Of a stretch of 60,447 nucleotides of DNA, positions 47,364 to 59,085 are shown one piece after another. Every line of letters begins with the position of its first letter. The first letter of the stretch is position 1. Position numbers and translations under genes: made by a program. Origin of the DNA: Candidatus Thioglobus sp. (GTDB taxonomy: Bacteria > Pseudomonadota > Gammaproteobacteria > PS1 > Pseudothioglobaceae); contig JABGQC010000005.1 of assembly GCA_018644675.1 (NCBI GenBank), forward strand, positions 1-60,447, given 5' to 3'. A model generated the notes under the pieces. That model was not told the origin of the DNA and did no database searches. It saw only the letters and a program-made list of their open reading frames with translations.

Positions 47364-48449
47364 TTAAATCTCATATAAAACATTTAAATCAAACAACTGT
47401 TGTGTCAAAACTGGAGAGCTGCTAGCGTCTAGCATTCTGCGGTTGCAAAAATCAGTTAAGTCCACTGAATCCAATCCTTGGGTATCGATTAGCGAACCAT
47501 TAAGAAATACCAAGATCTTTTCATCTTGCTTTAAATAAGCAATTTTACAAGCTGGGTGAAGCTGGTAAGTGGGCCCAAATTTAAATTTTAGATCTTGTTG
47601 GTTGTATTCAAATTCTTGCAAAATTTGCACAGCCGACGAGTCAAGATTGGTCACGAACTTGGCAAAATCAGTATCGCTAATGGTAGACAGCTTGTTAGCC
47701 ATTTGTATAGCGGTGTTAGGAATTAGAGCCGGTTCTTTATTAACACTCCAGGCTGGGTCTTGGTAGTACACATCATCTGTGTTATGTGACGTTTTGGCAA
47801 ACATCTCTTGAGTATTGTAAGACCGATAGCCAAAGGAAAGGGTGGTGCAATCATCACTCGTACTCACGCCGTGGTGCGCTACTTTCGGCGGTATATACAA
47901 AATATCGCCCGGCTCAACTTCGAAGGATTGCTCAGGTGTAAATTTATCCATAATCCTGAGCGGAACCCCTTTGAGATAATTATCAAGATTGCAAAATTGA
48001 GTGCTTAGCTCCCAACGACGATTGCCACTGCCTTGGAGTAAAAATACATCGTAATAATCAAAATGAGGGCCGACACTACCTCCTGTGGCTGCATAAGAAA
48101 TCATCACGTCATCAAAGCGCCAGCGAGGGATAAAATCAAACTGCTTAACCAAATCGTATATCTCATCAATGTAGCGATCAACCCCTTGAACAAGAAGTGT
48201 CCAATCCTTTTCTGTTAGTGTTTCAAAGGTAGAGTTTGAAAATGGCCCTGAAGATAAGGACCATTGCTGAGTTTGAATCGATCCAGTAATTAGTCTAGAT
48301 TCAAATTCTTCTTCTAGTGATAGACCAGCCAACTCCTCGGGCGATATGGGCGAGATAAAACCAGGCAAAGCCTGTTTAATGAGCAATGGCTTCTTCTGCC
48401 AATAATCAGCCAAGAACTCTTGCTCGGATATTTTTCCAAAATGTATCAT
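47364..48449 (-). CDS. roxA: Ribosomal protein L16 arginine hydroxylase (RoxA/YcfD-like)
   Basis: A JmjC-type 2-oxoglutarate/Fe(II) oxygenase that hydroxylates an arginine of L16. The start at 48449 gives MIHFGKISEQEFLADYWQKKP, the family's conserved N-terminus; 25 codons of the longer frame are unlike it. Iron ligands are His129 and Asp131 (GPHFDYYDVFLLQG) and His192 or 193 (YIPPKVAHHGVS). The total of 361 residues includes the C-terminal winged-helix region and is close to E. coli YcfD (373). Confidence 0.9.
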   Translation of the reverse strand: MIHFGKISEQEFLADYWQKKPLLIKQALPGFISPISPEELAGLSLEEEFESRLITGSIQTQQWSLSSGPFSNSTFETLTEKDWTLLVQGVDRYIDEIYDLVKQFDFIPRWRFDDVMISYAATGGSVGPHFDYYDVFLLQGSGNRRWELSTQFCNLDNYLKGVPLRIMDKFTPEQSFEVEPGDILYIPPKVAHHGVSTSDDCTTLSFGYRSYNTQEMFAKTSHNTDDVYYQDPAWSVNKEPALIPNTAIQMANKLSTISDTDFAKFVTNLDSSAVQILQEFEYNQQDLKFKFGPTYQLHPACKIAYLKQDEKILVFLNGSLIDTQGLDSVDLTDFCNRRMLDASSSPVLTQQLFDLNVLYEI

Positions 48450-48848
48450 CGGGTTTGTATGTATTAGTTTATGTGAGAAATTATAGTGATAAGTGAATCT
48501 GTTCATGCAGATAATCTTAAACAAAGGTATTTTAAAATGATTAATTTAAGCTATAAATTTAACCTTACTTACTGTTATTAGTTAGCTTAAAAGGCCTGCA
48601 TTAATCACCATAGGTATAAGAATGGCCATATTCTAAAATATAAAATAACTACTTAAACAAAGAAAAAGTGCTAAAAATTTGCTTTATGCTCGTATAGTGA
48701 AAGAGTGGAAAACGCCTGCAACATTTTATTAGTAAAATGAGCTAAACTGATACCTAATGTTTTAAAAATAGAAAAAGTCAATGAGTGTTGTTGTTAGCAC
48801 TCTTTTTGCTAGTAAGTGTTCACCATAATTTTAATATAGAGAGGAATA
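48450..48848 (+). promoter_or_regulatory. metY upstream region with a candidate attenuator
   Basis: These 399 gene-free bases separate roxA from metY. On the plus strand GAGTGT/GCACTC (48783-48802) with loop TGTTGTTA and five Ts (48803-48807) form a terminator 41 bases before metY. AAAAAGTGCT (48663-48672) could instead pair with the terminator's 3' arm, as an antiterminator would. No known riboswitch motif is recognised by eye. A TATAGT lies near 48696 without a good -35. The remainder is AT-rich with no open frame of interest. Confidence 0.5.
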
Positions 48849-50120
48849 ATGAAATTAGAATCTATCGCCCTACATCAAGGGTATAAATCCGAAGAAACCA
48901 CTAAGTCTGCTGCAGTGCCAATTTACCAGACAACATCTTATACTTTTGATGATACTCAGCACGGAGCGGATCTTTTTGATCTTAAGGTTCCGGGTAATAT
49001 TTACACCCGTATTATGAATCCTACTACAGATGTGCTGGAGCAACGTGTAGCAGCAATGGAGGGTGGTATTGCTGCGTTGGCATTGGCTTCTGGCATGGCT
49101 GCAATTACTTATGCTTTACAAAGTATTTGCACGGTAGGTGACAATATTGTTAGTACCAGTCAGCTGTATGGTGGCACTTACAATCTGTTTGCTCATTCTT
49201 TACCTAGACAAGGTATTGAGGCGCGACTAATAACACATGATGACTACGAAGGCTTTGATCAAGCTATTGATAAAAACACTAAGGCGGTTTTTTGTGAATC
49301 GATAGGTAATCCGGCTGGTAATGTTGTTGATATTTCTCGACTGGCTGAAATAGCGCATAAACATGGTGTACCTTTAATTGTTGATAATACTGTTGCCACG
49401 CCATACTTGTGTCGAGCTTTTGATCTTGGGGCTGATATTGTTGTCCACTCTCTCACTAAATATATTGGTGGACATGGTACTTCGATTGGCGGTGTTATTG
49501 TGGACTCTGGAAAATTTGACTGGGTGGCAAATAAAGATAGATTTCCTATGCTAAATGAGCCGGACCCTTCTTATCATGGTGTTGTTTACACAGAGGCTTT
49601 TGGCGAGGCTGCTTACATAGGTCGTTGTAGGGTAGTGCCGCTAAGAAACATGGGTGCCGCCATTTCTCCAATGAATTCTTTTCAAATTTTGCAAGGATTA
49701 GAAACCTTAAGTCTGCGTATGGATCGTCATTGTGAAAATGCTGAAAAACTTGCACAGTATTTGCAAAATCATGAGAAGGTAGAGTGGGTTAATTATGCTG
49801 CTTTACCTGATAGCCCTTATTATGAAAATTGTAAAAAAATCACACAAGGCAAGGCTTCTGGAATTCTAAGTTTTGGTATTACGGGTGGTATTGCTGCAGG
49901 GGGTCGATTTATTGATGCTCTTGATATGATACTGCGCCTTGTTAATATCGGTGACTCAAAATCATTGGCTTGTCATCCAGCATCAACAACCCATCGTCAG
50001 CTTAATGAGGAAGAGTTGGCTGCTGCCGGTGTTAGTTCTGATTTGGTGAGAATATCGGTTGGTATAGAGCATATTGATGACATTATTGCCGATGTTAGTC
50101 AGGCACTAGATAAGGCTTAA
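48849..50120 (+). CDS. metY: O-acetylhomoserine sulfhydrylase
   Basis: MetY makes homocysteine directly from O-acetylhomoserine and sulfide, a PLP reaction suited to a sulfide-using cell. The 423 residues match this branch, longer than cystathionine synthases. Signatures are LHQGYKSEETTKSAAVPIYQTTSY in two parts, PLP Lys204 in VHSLTKYIGGHG, and LVNIGDSKSLACHPASTTHRQL. AGAGGAA lies before the ATG. A possible attenuator lies upstream and a stem-loop follows. Confidence 0.93.
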   Translation: MKLESIALHQGYKSEETTKSAAVPIYQTTSYTFDDTQHGADLFDLKVPGNIYTRIMNPTTDVLEQRVAAMEGGIAALALASGMAAITYALQSICTVGDNIVSTSQLYGGTYNLFAHSLPRQGIEARLITHDDYEGFDQAIDKNTKAVFCESIGNPAGNVVDISRLAEIAHKHGVPLIVDNTVATPYLCRAFDLGADIVVHSLTKYIGGHGTSIGGVIVDSGKFDWVANKDRFPMLNEPDPSYHGVVYTEAFGEAAYIGRCRVVPLRNMGAAISPMNSFQILQGLETLSLRMDRHCENAEKLAQYLQNHEKVEWVNYAALPDSPYYENCKKITQGKASGILSFGITGGIAAGGRFIDALDMILRLVNIGDSKSLACHPASTTHRQLNEEELAAAGVSSDLVRISVGIEHIDDIIADVSQALDKA

Positions 50121-50150
50121 TAAGGCAAATAGATACTCAGCACTTCTATA

Positions 50151-50186
50151 AACAATTCAATCAAAATAGTTTTAAGTTGAATTGTT
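50151..50186 (+). terminator. Stem-loop after metY
   Basis: AACAATTCAA (50151-50160) and TTGAATTGTT (50177-50186) pair perfectly across a 16-base loop, 30 bases after the metY stop. The following bases are AT-rich but not a clean T run, so this is a weak terminator or a 3' processing stem. The following gap to 50304 holds a TATAAT (50221-50226), a possible promoter for the DsrE-like gene. Confidence 0.55.
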
Positions 50187-50304
50187 ATTATTTAGGTAGT
50201 AATAAGGTCTGATATTTATCTATAATGCCATCTAATATAGACATAGTTTTAATAAGGCTATTGTCATATTCAAAAAATATAATTAAAAAAATGAGGAAGA
50301 TATT

Positions 50305-50805
50305 ATGATGTTAAAGAAAATTACCGTATCAATGTTGTTGCTTTTTTTAGGCTTTTCAAGCCCAACAATTCACGCTAAAGAGATTAATGATTCTGTTGCT
50401 TTAAATGGCATAGAAACTGCGAAAAGCGTGTTTTTGATTGATTTTACCAATCCTAAAAAAACCGCCTTTTATCTAGATATTATTCTTGGCACGCATAAAG
50501 GTCTTACTAAGCAAAATGTTAAATCAAACATGGTGCTGGTTTTCATTGGACAGACTGTGCAATACCTTAGCACTGAGCCAGCAGACGATCTTGCGCTAGA
50601 GAGTGAAGATGAGTTAAATTCTATTCAGGCGTCAATTAAAGAGTTCTCAAAACTAGGGGTTAGAATGGAGGTTTGTGCTGTAGCTACACGCGTGTTTGGT
50701 GTTGACAACGATACCATTCCTAAAGAGATGAACATGGTTGCTGATGGCTTTGTTTCGTTAATTGGCTGGCAAACGCAAGGACATAAGTTGGTACCAATCT
50801 TCTAG
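50305..50805 (+). CDS. Exported DsrE-family protein
   Basis: A 166-residue protein with a signal peptide (about 1-24, ending IHA) and a DsrE/F-like core: VFLIDFTNPKKTAFYLDIIL, VLVFIGQTVQYL, SIKEFSKLGVRMEVCAVATRVF and VADGFVSLIGWQTQGHKLVPIF. One conserved-looking Cys is in MEVCAVA. Cytoplasmic DsrEFH relays sulfur to DsrC, but this exported form more likely belongs to the periplasmic DsrE-like group of unclear role. AGGA lies 7 bases before the first ATG. The gene is followed 12 bases later by an unknown gene. Confidence 0.75.
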   Translation: MMLKKITVSMLLLFLGFSSPTIHAKEINDSVALNGIETAKSVFLIDFTNPKKTAFYLDIILGTHKGLTKQNVKSNMVLVFIGQTVQYLSTEPADDLALESEDELNSIQASIKEFSKLGVRMEVCAVATRVFGVDNDTIPKEMNMVADGFVSLIGWQTQGHKLVPIF

Positions 50806-50817
50806 GTTTAAATAGCT

Positions 50818-51189
50818 GTGGAATTTTTTGAATATTTGACACCTGTTGATATTGATGCTTCAGGGTTGCGAAAAATACTAACCATTGAAAATTCCATTAA
50901 CTTATGCGCATCGATCACTCAAGTAATAGAAGACAAGCAAACAACGGGTACGATATATTGTATATGGGGTGAGTTTAGAGTCAATCGAGAGGTGTTAGAC
51001 CAAGGTGTTAGATTTTCTATGCCATCATGCCCTAATGCCATTGCCTGGACGCTTACTATCAACCATAACAAGATTTTAACCATTCATTGCACAATCAATC
51101 AGCAAGACCATGATCAAGACTTTATTGAGTCAATTGAAGGTTTTGTGAGTGATTGGAAAGCTGGCTTGGTGCGTTTTCTAGCTACTTAG
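50818..51189 (+). CDS. Uncharacterised 123-residue protein
   Basis: I do not recognise this family. It has no signal peptide or membrane segment and alternates beta-rich strands (TGTIYCIWGEFRVNREV, AIAWTLTINHNKILTIHCTINQ) with a C-terminal helix ending SDWKAGLVRFLA. Four cysteines are scattered. The start is GTG with only a faint ribosome site. It lies 12 bases after the DsrE-like gene and is probably co-transcribed, so a linked role is possible but unproven. Confidence 0.6.
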   Translation: MEFFEYLTPVDIDASGLRKILTIENSINLCASITQVIEDKQTTGTIYCIWGEFRVNREVLDQGVRFSMPSCPNAIAWTLTINHNKILTIHCTINQQDHDQDFIESIEGFVSDWKAGLVRFLAT

Positions 51190-51198
51190 ATTTAAAAC

Positions 51199-51215
51199 TA
51201 GCCTGGATAAGGCTA
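51199..51215. terminator. Bidirectional terminator stem
   Basis: TAGCCT and AGGCTA pair around loop GGATA. On the minus strand a short T run (GTTTTAAA) follows, so it probably ends the truncated-haemoglobin transcript, whose stop codon lies inside the stem; it may also stop the plus-strand gene just before it. Confidence 0.6.
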
Positions 51216-51596
51216 ATCTTGGGTGTTAAGCATGTGCTCGGCCACCCCTTTAAAAGAGGCGCTCAAAGTCATTAACAATAGGGTGTTGTCAGTAATTTGT
51301 TCTTGTAAAGCTTGGTTCATACAGCTAAGCCACTGATCTTTCTCAAGTGAGGTAATGGTAAAAGGCATATGACGCGCTCGAAGTTTTGGGTGGCCGTATT
51401 TTTCGATATAAAGAGAAGGGCCACCAAGCCAACCGGATAAAAATAAATATAATTTTTCTCTGGATATTTTCAAAGACTTGGCATGCATTGCTCTTAACTC
51501 AGATGTATCCGTACGCTGATCCATTAAATCGTAAAAACGATTCACCAGATTTTTAACCGCTAACTCTCCACCAAGTTGCTCATATTGAGTGAGCAT
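51213..51596 (-). CDS. Group II truncated haemoglobin
   Basis: A 127-residue haem protein with the 2-on-2 globin fold. QLGGELAVKNLVNRFYDLM at the N-terminus, YLFLSGWLGGPSLYIEKYGHPKLRARHMPF with the proximal His, and DQWLSCMNQALQEQ match group II (trHbO). The family binds oxygen or NO and is linked to low-oxygen growth and NO detoxification. It follows guaB by 8 bases on the same strand and may be co-transcribed with it. Confidence 0.92.
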   Translation of the reverse strand: MLTQYEQLGGELAVKNLVNRFYDLMDQRTDTSELRAMHAKSLKISREKLYLFLSGWLGGPSLYIEKYGHPKLRARHMPFTITSLEKDQWLSCMNQALQEQITDNTLLLMTLSASFKGVAEHMLNTQD

Positions 51597-51604
51597 GAAA
51601 TACC

Positions 51605-53714
<2,110 letters not shown>

Positions 53715-53715
53715 A

Positions 53716-56463
53716 CTATAAGTTAGATATTTTATTAAGTTGGTCGTTTAAATCGCCAATTGCATTGAGTGTAGCGCTTAATCTTTCACGCTCAACATTG
53801 ACAATGGCCTCTGGGGCGCCAGAGACGAATTTGTCATTGTTTAGTTTTCCTTCAAATTGCATCTTTTGTTTTTCTAATTTTTCAATTTCTTTGTTAAGTC
53901 GTGAAATCTCTTGGTCTTTATCAATTAGACCGGCTAATGGGATAAGAATTTTCATCTCACCAACCAGAGCAGTAGCAGATTCTGGCGCTTCTTCGCTAGT
54001 ATCAAGTTTATCAATACTTTCCATTTTGGCAAGCGTATTTAAGATATTTGCATTATTTTGTAAATATAGTGCATCTGTTTGATTGAAATTTTGTACAAAA
54101 CAAGGTAGTGGTTTAGAAGGTGGAATGTTCATCTCGCCACGAATTTTACGAATACCTAGAATAAAGGTTTGTAACCATTTGATCTCAGTTTCTGAGTCTT
54201 TAGCGCTTAATGATTGATCTACTTCTGGGTAGGATTGGGTCATTAGGCTAATTTCATTATCGCCAGTAATGGCGTTGCACTGTTCAAAAATCTCTTCAGT
54301 GATAAATGGAATAATTGGGTGTAGTAAGCTTACTATTTCATTTAACACCTTGATCAAAGTTGCCTGAGTGCCAGCTTTGGTGGCATCATCTTGTAAAAGT
54401 GGCTTGGATAGTTCAAGGTACCAATCACAGTAATCATGCCAAACAAATTCGTACAATTCTTGACTCATAAGATCAAGACGATAATCTTTTAGATGTTTTT
54501 CAACGTTTTTCTTAGTCACTTGTAGGCGTGATAAAATCCACTTGTCTGCAGTTGATAATGGTGCCGTAGTATCAATTGTCTCACCTTCGAGTTTCATCAG
54601 CACAAAGCGTGAAGCATTCCAAAGTTTATTGCAGAAATTTCGGTAACCTTCAACACGTTTTAAATCAAACTTAATATCTCGACCAAACGAAGCAAGAGCG
54701 GCAAAAGTAAATCTTAGTGCATCTGTACCAAAGGCAGGAATACCGTCTGCGAACTCTTGCTGAGTTTGCTTTTTGATTTTTTTAGCCATTTTTGGCTGCA
54801 TCATGCCTTGTGTTCTTTTTTCTAGTAGATCTTCTAAAGAGATGCCATCAATTAAGTCGATTGGATCTAAAACGTTACCCTTAGACTTGGACATTTTCTG
54901 CCCTTGTCCATCGCGAATAAGGCCAGTGATATAAATATCTTTAAAAGGCACATCTCCTGCAAACTTTAGCCCAAACATAATCATTCTAGCAACCCAGAAG
55001 AAAATAATATCAAAGCCAGTTACCAAAACATCAGTTGGATAAAAACGAGCAAGATCAGGGGTTTTTTCTGGCCAGCCTAGGGTTGAAAATGGCCAAAGCG
55101 CTGATGAAAACCAAGTGTCTAGCACATCGTTATCTTGTGTGAGTTCAACACCTTCTCCGGCTTGCGCTTGCGCTTCTTGTTCGGTATTTGCTACAAAGAT
55201 ATTGCCTTGATTGTCATACCAGGCAGGGATTCGATGACCCCACCAGATTTGCCTAGAGATGCACCAGTCTTGGATGTTGTCCATCCAGTTGAAATAGGTT
55301 TTATTCCAGTTTTCAGGGATAAATCTAATGTCACCATTTTTGACAGCGTCAATAGCAGGCTCGGCTAATGGGGCAATTTTTACAAACCATTGATCGGTCA
55401 TATACGGCTCAATTACCGCATTGGTTCGATCACCACGAGGCACCATGAGTTTGTGCGGTTCAATTTTCTCCAGTAGGCCTTGATCTTCTAAATCTTTAAT
55501 AATTTGTTTTCTAGCATCAAATCTATCCATGCCAATATACGGGCTATTAACAACGTCGTTAATTTTGGCATCATTCGTTAAAATATTGATAATTTCAAGA
55601 TCATGACGCTGACCCATTTCGTAGTCGTTAAAGTCATGAGCAGGGGTAATTTTTACACAACCCGTACCAAACTCCATGTCGACATAGTCATCGGCAATAA
55701 TGGTTATTTTTCGATCCGTTAGTGGAAGGTCGATAGTTTGACCGATGAGATGTGCATAGCGAGCATCCTCTGGATGAACGGCTACAGCACTATCACCCAG
55801 CATAGTTTCAGGGCGCGTTGTGGCCACCACCATTACTTCATCAGAGTTAGTAATAGGATAGCGCATATGCCATAAAGAGCCTTGCTCTTCAACACTAATA
55901 ACCTCAAGATCAGAAACGGCAGTATGTAGAACGGGATCCCAGTTAACCAGACGTTTGCCACGATAGATTAAGCCTTCTTCGTGCAATTGAACAAAAACTT
56001 TATTAACCGCATCAGATAAACCTTCATCCATAGTGAAGCGTTCTTTTTCCCAGTCAACCGATGAGCCAAGTCTGCGCATTTGTGAGGTGATTGTGCCGCC
56101 AGATTGCTCTTTCCAATCCCAGATTTTTTCAACAAATTTTTCACGACCAACATCGTGACGCGTAATATCTTGAGCGGCTAGTTGACGCTCAACCACCATT
56201 TGTGTGGCGATGCCAGCGTGATCTGTGCCAGGCTGCCAAAGCGTTTGCTCACCTTTTCCACGATGGTAGCGCGTAAGCACATCCATAATGGTGTGTTGAA
56301 AGGCATGCCCCATGTGCAATGAGCCAGTAACATTTGGCGGCGGTAGCATGATTGAGTAGGCGTTCTCACTAGTAGAATTTGCATCTGATGAGAATAGATT
56401 TTTGTCTTCCCAAAGTGAGCGGTATTTCGCTTCAATTTGTTCAGGATTGTAGGTTTTTTCCAT
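53716..56463 (-). CDS. valS: Valyl-tRNA synthetase
   Basis: ValS charges tRNA-Val; it is a class I enzyme with an editing domain. The start at 56463 gives [20 protein letters not shown], the family N-terminus, and 915 residues; ten extra codons upstream are unlike it. The HIGH motif is HMGH (50-53) in [20 protein letters not shown] is in [16 protein letters not shown], and the C-terminal arm is a coiled coil ([20 protein letters not shown]). It is followed by the SH3 gene and guaB on the same strand. The start of the divergent GIY-YIG gene lies 45 bases away. Confidence 0.97.
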   Translation of the reverse strand: MEKTYNPEQIEAKYRSLWEDKNLFSSDANSTSENAYSIMLPPPNVTGSLHMGHAFQHTIMDVLTRYHRGKGEQTLWQPGTDHAGIATQMVVERQLAAQDITRHDVGREKFVEKIWDWKEQSGGTITSQMRRLGSSVDWEKERFTMDEGLSDAVNKVFVQLHEEGLIYRGKRLVNWDPVLHTAVSDLEVISVEEQGSLWHMRYPITNSDEVMVVATTRPETMLGDSAVAVHPEDARYAHLIGQTIDLPLTDRKITIIADDYVDMEFGTGCVKITPAHDFNDYEMGQRHDLEIINILTNDAKINDVVNSPYIGMDRFDARKQIIKDLEDQGLLEKIEPHKLMVPRGDRTNAVIEPYMTDQWFVKIAPLAEPAIDAVKNGDIRFIPENWNKTYFNWMDNIQDWCISRQIWWGHRIPAWYDNQGNIFVANTEQEAQAQAGEGVELTQDNDVLDTWFSSALWPFSTLGWPEKTPDLARFYPTDVLVTGFDIIFFWVARMIMFGLKFAGDVPFKDIYITGLIRDGQGQKMSKSKGNVLDPIDLIDGISLEDLLEKRTQGMMQPKMAKKIKKQTQQEFADGIPAFGTDALRFTFAALASFGRDIKFDLKRVEGYRNFCNKLWNASRFVLMKLEGETIDTTAPLSTADKWILSRLQVTKKNVEKHLKDYRLDLMSQELYEFVWHDYCDWYLELSKPLLQDDATKAGTQATLIKVLNEIVSLLHPIIPFITEEIFEQCNAITGDNEISLMTQSYPEVDQSLSAKDSETEIKWLQTFILGIRKIRGEMNIPPSKPLPCFVQNFNQTDALYLQNNANILNTLAKMESIDKLDTSEEAPESATALVGEMKILIPLAGLIDKDQEISRLNKEIEKLEKQKMQFEGKLNNDKFVSGAPEAIVNVERERLSATLNAIGDLNDQLNKISNL

Positions 56464-56508
56464 TAACTTATAAAGATGGATTAAACTTTGCAATTATACT
56501 ATAAGTGG

Positions 56509-56778
56509 ATGAAAAAATTGGATAATAAAACTTGGTTGGTGTATTTATTAAAGTGCGCTAATAACTCTCTGTATTGCGGAATTACCAATGATTTATCCCA
56601 GCGCTTGCGTCAGCATAATGGCGAGATTAAGGGCGGGGCAAAATACACCCGTGCAAATGCCCCGTGTCAACTGGTTTATCAAGAAAAAATGCAGGATAGA
56701 TCTAGTGCCTCAAAGCGTGAGTACGAAATCAAACAAATGGATAGAAGTGCTAAATTGGCGCTGATTAAATCAACATGA
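56509..56778 (+). CDS. GIY-YIG domain protein
   Basis: A small (89 residue) single-domain GIY-YIG protein of the YhbQ type: WLVYLLKCANNSLYCGITNDLSQRLRQHN at the N-terminus with the Tyr and Arg of the fold, then GAKYTRANAPCQLVYQEKM and KREYEIKQMDRSAK. YhbQ-like proteins have weak DNA-nicking activity in some reports, with an unclear role. The first ATG at 56488 is possible, but MKKLDNKTW at 56509 fits the family better. The stop overlaps the next start (ATGA). Confidence 0.85.
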   Translation: MKKLDNKTWLVYLLKCANNSLYCGITNDLSQRLRQHNGEIKGGAKYTRANAPCQLVYQEKMQDRSSASKREYEIKQMDRSAKLALIKST

Positions 56779-56990
56779 GCGCTTATCAAAAAATTTCATG
56801 TGAGGATCATAGTATTTATGAGTTGGTTATTATGCGCGCTCAGTCAATGATGGTGGCTATTGATGGAAAAATTGTTAGAATAAAGCCAATTGATATAGTA
56901 ACTAAGGATGGGGCTGAATTTTTAATTTTTATTGATGAGTTTAATCATCAGCAAAAAATACGCGCTGATTTAATTATTATTCAAAAATAA
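56775..56990 (+). CDS. Rof-like Rho-binding antiterminator family protein
   Basis: A 71-residue protein with the Rof/YaeO pattern: YQKISCEDHSIYELVIMRAQ at the N-terminus, then VAIDGKIVRIKPIDIVTKDGAEFL and a final IRADLIIIQ. E. coli Rof binds Rho and reduces termination. The identity is moderate by eye; the C..H..YEL element is the most telling. It overlaps the GIY-YIG gene by 4 bases, so the two are co-translated. Confidence 0.65.
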   Translation: MSAYQKISCEDHSIYELVIMRAQSMMVAIDGKIVRIKPIDIVTKDGAEFLIFIDEFNHQQKIRADLIIIQK

Positions 56991-57003
56991 AAAGAAGTTT
57001 TAA

Positions 57004-57615
57004 TTATTTTTTTCGAAATAAGAAATAGTTAAAGCTTTGAATTGAACCATTAGGATGTGGGTGCTTCTCGTTAAACATTTTTATAAAATCAAAACCATCT
57101 CCAAGTAGTTTGCTAATTTTGGCTTTGTCATATTGTACAATACCAAGCTCTGAGCATTCTTTAGGGCCATCTGGTGAGAAGGTTGCTAGTAGAAAAAAGC
57201 CGTCTTTTTGAAGATATTGATTGAGTTTTTTCAGGTAAATTTTTTGATCTTTTGGACTGGTTAAAAAATGAAAAACCGCTCGATCATGCCAAAGTTTAAA
57301 GGTGCTATTGGGTTGAAAATCCAGAATGTTTTCATTGTAGAAGCTTAGCTTATCACTAGATTTTTTCAGCCTAGTCTTTAATGTTTCTATCGCTGTTGTT
57401 GATAATTCTAATAATGAAATTTTGCTAAATCCCTGGGCCAACAAGTTGTCAGCCAATATCGATACACCACAGCCAACATCAATAATCGCATCTTCTTTAT
57501 TGGCAAATTCCAAAATCCAATCAAAAGAAATGGTTGAATGATCTTGGTGCCAGCTAACTTGAGTGTGGTCTTTAGTTTTGTAAACTTTATCCCAATGGGA
57601 GAAGTTATCGGTCAT
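57004..57615 (-). CDS. Class I SAM-dependent methyltransferase
   Basis: A 203-residue methyltransferase. The start at 57615 gives MTDNFSHWDKVYKTKDHTQVSWHQ, the usual opening of this small family; 21 extra codons upstream overlap gloA. Motif I is IIDVGCGVSILADNLL, motif II ISLLELSTTAIETLK, and FKLWHDRAVFHFL follows. Substrate unknown; relatives include thiopurine- and tellurite-resistance-like methyltransferases. The start is 49 bases from the divergent gloA start. Confidence 0.8.
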   Translation of the reverse strand: MTDNFSHWDKVYKTKDHTQVSWHQDHSTISFDWILEFANKEDAIIDVGCGVSILADNLLAQGFSKISLLELSTTAIETLKTRLKKSSDKLSFYNENILDFQPNSTFKLWHDRAVFHFLTSPKDQKIYLKKLNQYLQKDGFFLLATFSPDGPKECSELGIVQYDKAKISKLLGDGFDFIKMFNEKHPHPNGSIQSFNYFLFRKK

Positions 57616-57663
57616 TGATTTGGTGTTTATAATAATGAATCTTTGGATTATAAACGAGTTGCT

Positions 57664-58053
57664 ATGAGAATTTTGCACACAATGCTTAGAGTTGGAAATT
57701 TAGACAAATCAATCGCGTTTTATACACAAGTTTTAGGCATGAGTTTGTTGCGTCAAAAAGACTATCCTAGGGGTGAATTTACACTGGCTTTTTTAGGCTA
57801 TGGGCCTGAGTCCGAGCATCCTGCTTTGGAGCTGACCTATAATTGGACTAAGCATGAATATAAAATTGGCACAGGGTTTGGTCATATTGCCATTAACGTT
57901 GAAGATGTGTATGAAGCCGTTGATAAGGCTAAAAAACAAGGCGCTACAGTTACAAGGGAGGCAGGCCCAATGAGTGCTGGAACAACCATAGTTGGATTTT
58001 TACAAGATCCAGATGGCTATGAGATTGAGCTACTATCCAAAAAATTTGAGTAG
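57664..58053 (+). CDS. gloA: Lactoylglutathione lyase (glyoxalase I)
   Basis: GloA isomerises the methylglyoxal-glutathione adduct to lactoylglutathione for detoxification. From ATG 57664 (MRILHTMLRVGNLDKSI) the product is 129 residues, and the metal ligands His5, Glu56, His74 and Glu122 fall on the same numbers as in E. coli GlxI, the nickel-type short form. That agreement supports this start over the one seven codons earlier. Confidence 0.95.
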   Translation: MRILHTMLRVGNLDKSIAFYTQVLGMSLLRQKDYPRGEFTLAFLGYGPESEHPALELTYNWTKHEYKIGTGFGHIAINVEDVYEAVDKAKKQGATVTREAGPMSAGTTIVGFLQDPDGYEIELLSKKFE

Positions 58054-58145
58054 TTTTTTATACAAAATTACTAGCATTTATTGAGTTAAAAAAAATCGTC
58101 ATAGACCTCGCCTTAACAGGAAACTTTTAAAAATATATCAGTCGT

Positions 58146-58730
58146 TTAGTCGTAATTTTTACGCCCTGATAGGGCGTGAGCGATTGTATTAATATCAGCA
58201 TATTCAAGTTCGCCGCCAATCGGAATACCGTGAGCAATGCGTGTAATTTGTACGTCAAATTGTTTGGCCATATTGCTTATATAATGCGCCGTAACTTCGC
58301 CTTCAACAGTGGCATTGGTCGCAAGAATAATTTCTTTAATGGTGCGCTCTTGTAGTCGCTGTTCAAGATCATCTAACCCTAGTTCGCTTGCACCAATACC
58401 ATCAATAGGGGATAGATAGCCACTTAAAACAAAGTACTTGCCTTTATAAACGCTGCTTTGCTCAATAGCGTGAATATCAGCTGGCGTTTCAACCACGCAA
58501 AGTTGTGTGTTGTCACGCGCTTCGTTGGCACAAATATTGCACAAATCCTTTTCACTCAGTGTTCTACAAGAGTGACAATGTTGCACGTGCTCCATGGCAT
58601 CAACCAAAGCCTTAGCAAGCTCAAACCCACCATCTCGATTACGCTCAAGCAAGTGGTATACAAAACGCTGCGCAGTTTTGCTACCAACACCTGGCAAGGC
58701 GCAAAAAGCTTTATTTAGGGATTCAATCAT
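58146..58730 (-). CDS. recR: Recombination mediator RecR
   Basis: RecR acts with RecO (and RecF) to load RecA onto gapped DNA. The 194 residues include a helix-hairpin-helix ALPGVGSKTAQRFVYHLL, a four-Cys zinc site (Cys52, Cys55, Cys64, Cys67) and a Toprim domain about 78-172 (LCVVETPADIHAIE). The C-terminus HALSGRKNYD is standard. It lies downstream of dnaX-ybaB in the classic order. The 92 bases between it and gloA show no clear terminator. Confidence 0.95.
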   Translation of the reverse strand: MIESLNKAFCALPGVGSKTAQRFVYHLLERNRDGGFELAKALVDAMEHVQHCHSCRTLSEKDLCNICANEARDNTQLCVVETPADIHAIEQSSVYKGKYFVLSGYLSPIDGIGASELGLDDLEQRLQERTIKEIILATNATVEGEVTAHYISNMAKQFDVQITRIAHGIPIGGELEYADINTIAHALSGRKNYD

Positions 58731-58747
58731 AAGCTAATAAAACTTCT

Positions 58748-59071
58748 TTAAAATGGCAAATTCATGCCACCAGGCAAGTTCATGCCGCCCGTTGCACCTT
58801 TCATTTTTGCCTCTGATGCATTGGAGATTTGCGCAGTAGCATCGTTCATTGCCGTTAGAATTAAATCTTCCAGCATGTCTTTGTCATCCATAACCATCTC
58901 GTCAATTTTAATATTTGTTGCCAAATGCTCACCATTAATGGTAATTTCAACCGCGCCACCTGCGGCTTTACCAGTCGCAGTTAGAGTTTTGATTTCTTCT
59001 TGTGCTTTTTGCATGTTATCTTGCATTTGCTGGGCTTTTTTCATCATCCCGGCCATTCCACCTTTAAACAT
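58748..59071 (-). CDS. ybaB: YbaB/EbfC nucleoid-associated protein
   Basis: A 107-residue DNA-binding protein that forms tweezers-like dimers on the nucleoid. A basic, Met/Gln-rich N-terminal helix (GGMAGMMKKAQQMQDNMQKAQEEI), then VEITINGEHLATNIKID and a Gly/Met-rich tail, match the family. The ribosome site AAGGAG precedes the ATG. It sits between dnaX and recR, as in most gammaproteobacteria. Confidence 0.95.
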   Translation of the reverse strand: MFKGGMAGMMKKAQQMQDNMQKAQEEIKTLTATGKAAGGAVEITINGEHLATNIKIDEMVMDDKDMLEDLILTAMNDATAQISNASEAKMKGATGGMNLPGGMNLPF

Positions 59072-59085
59072 AGGTCGCTCCTTAT

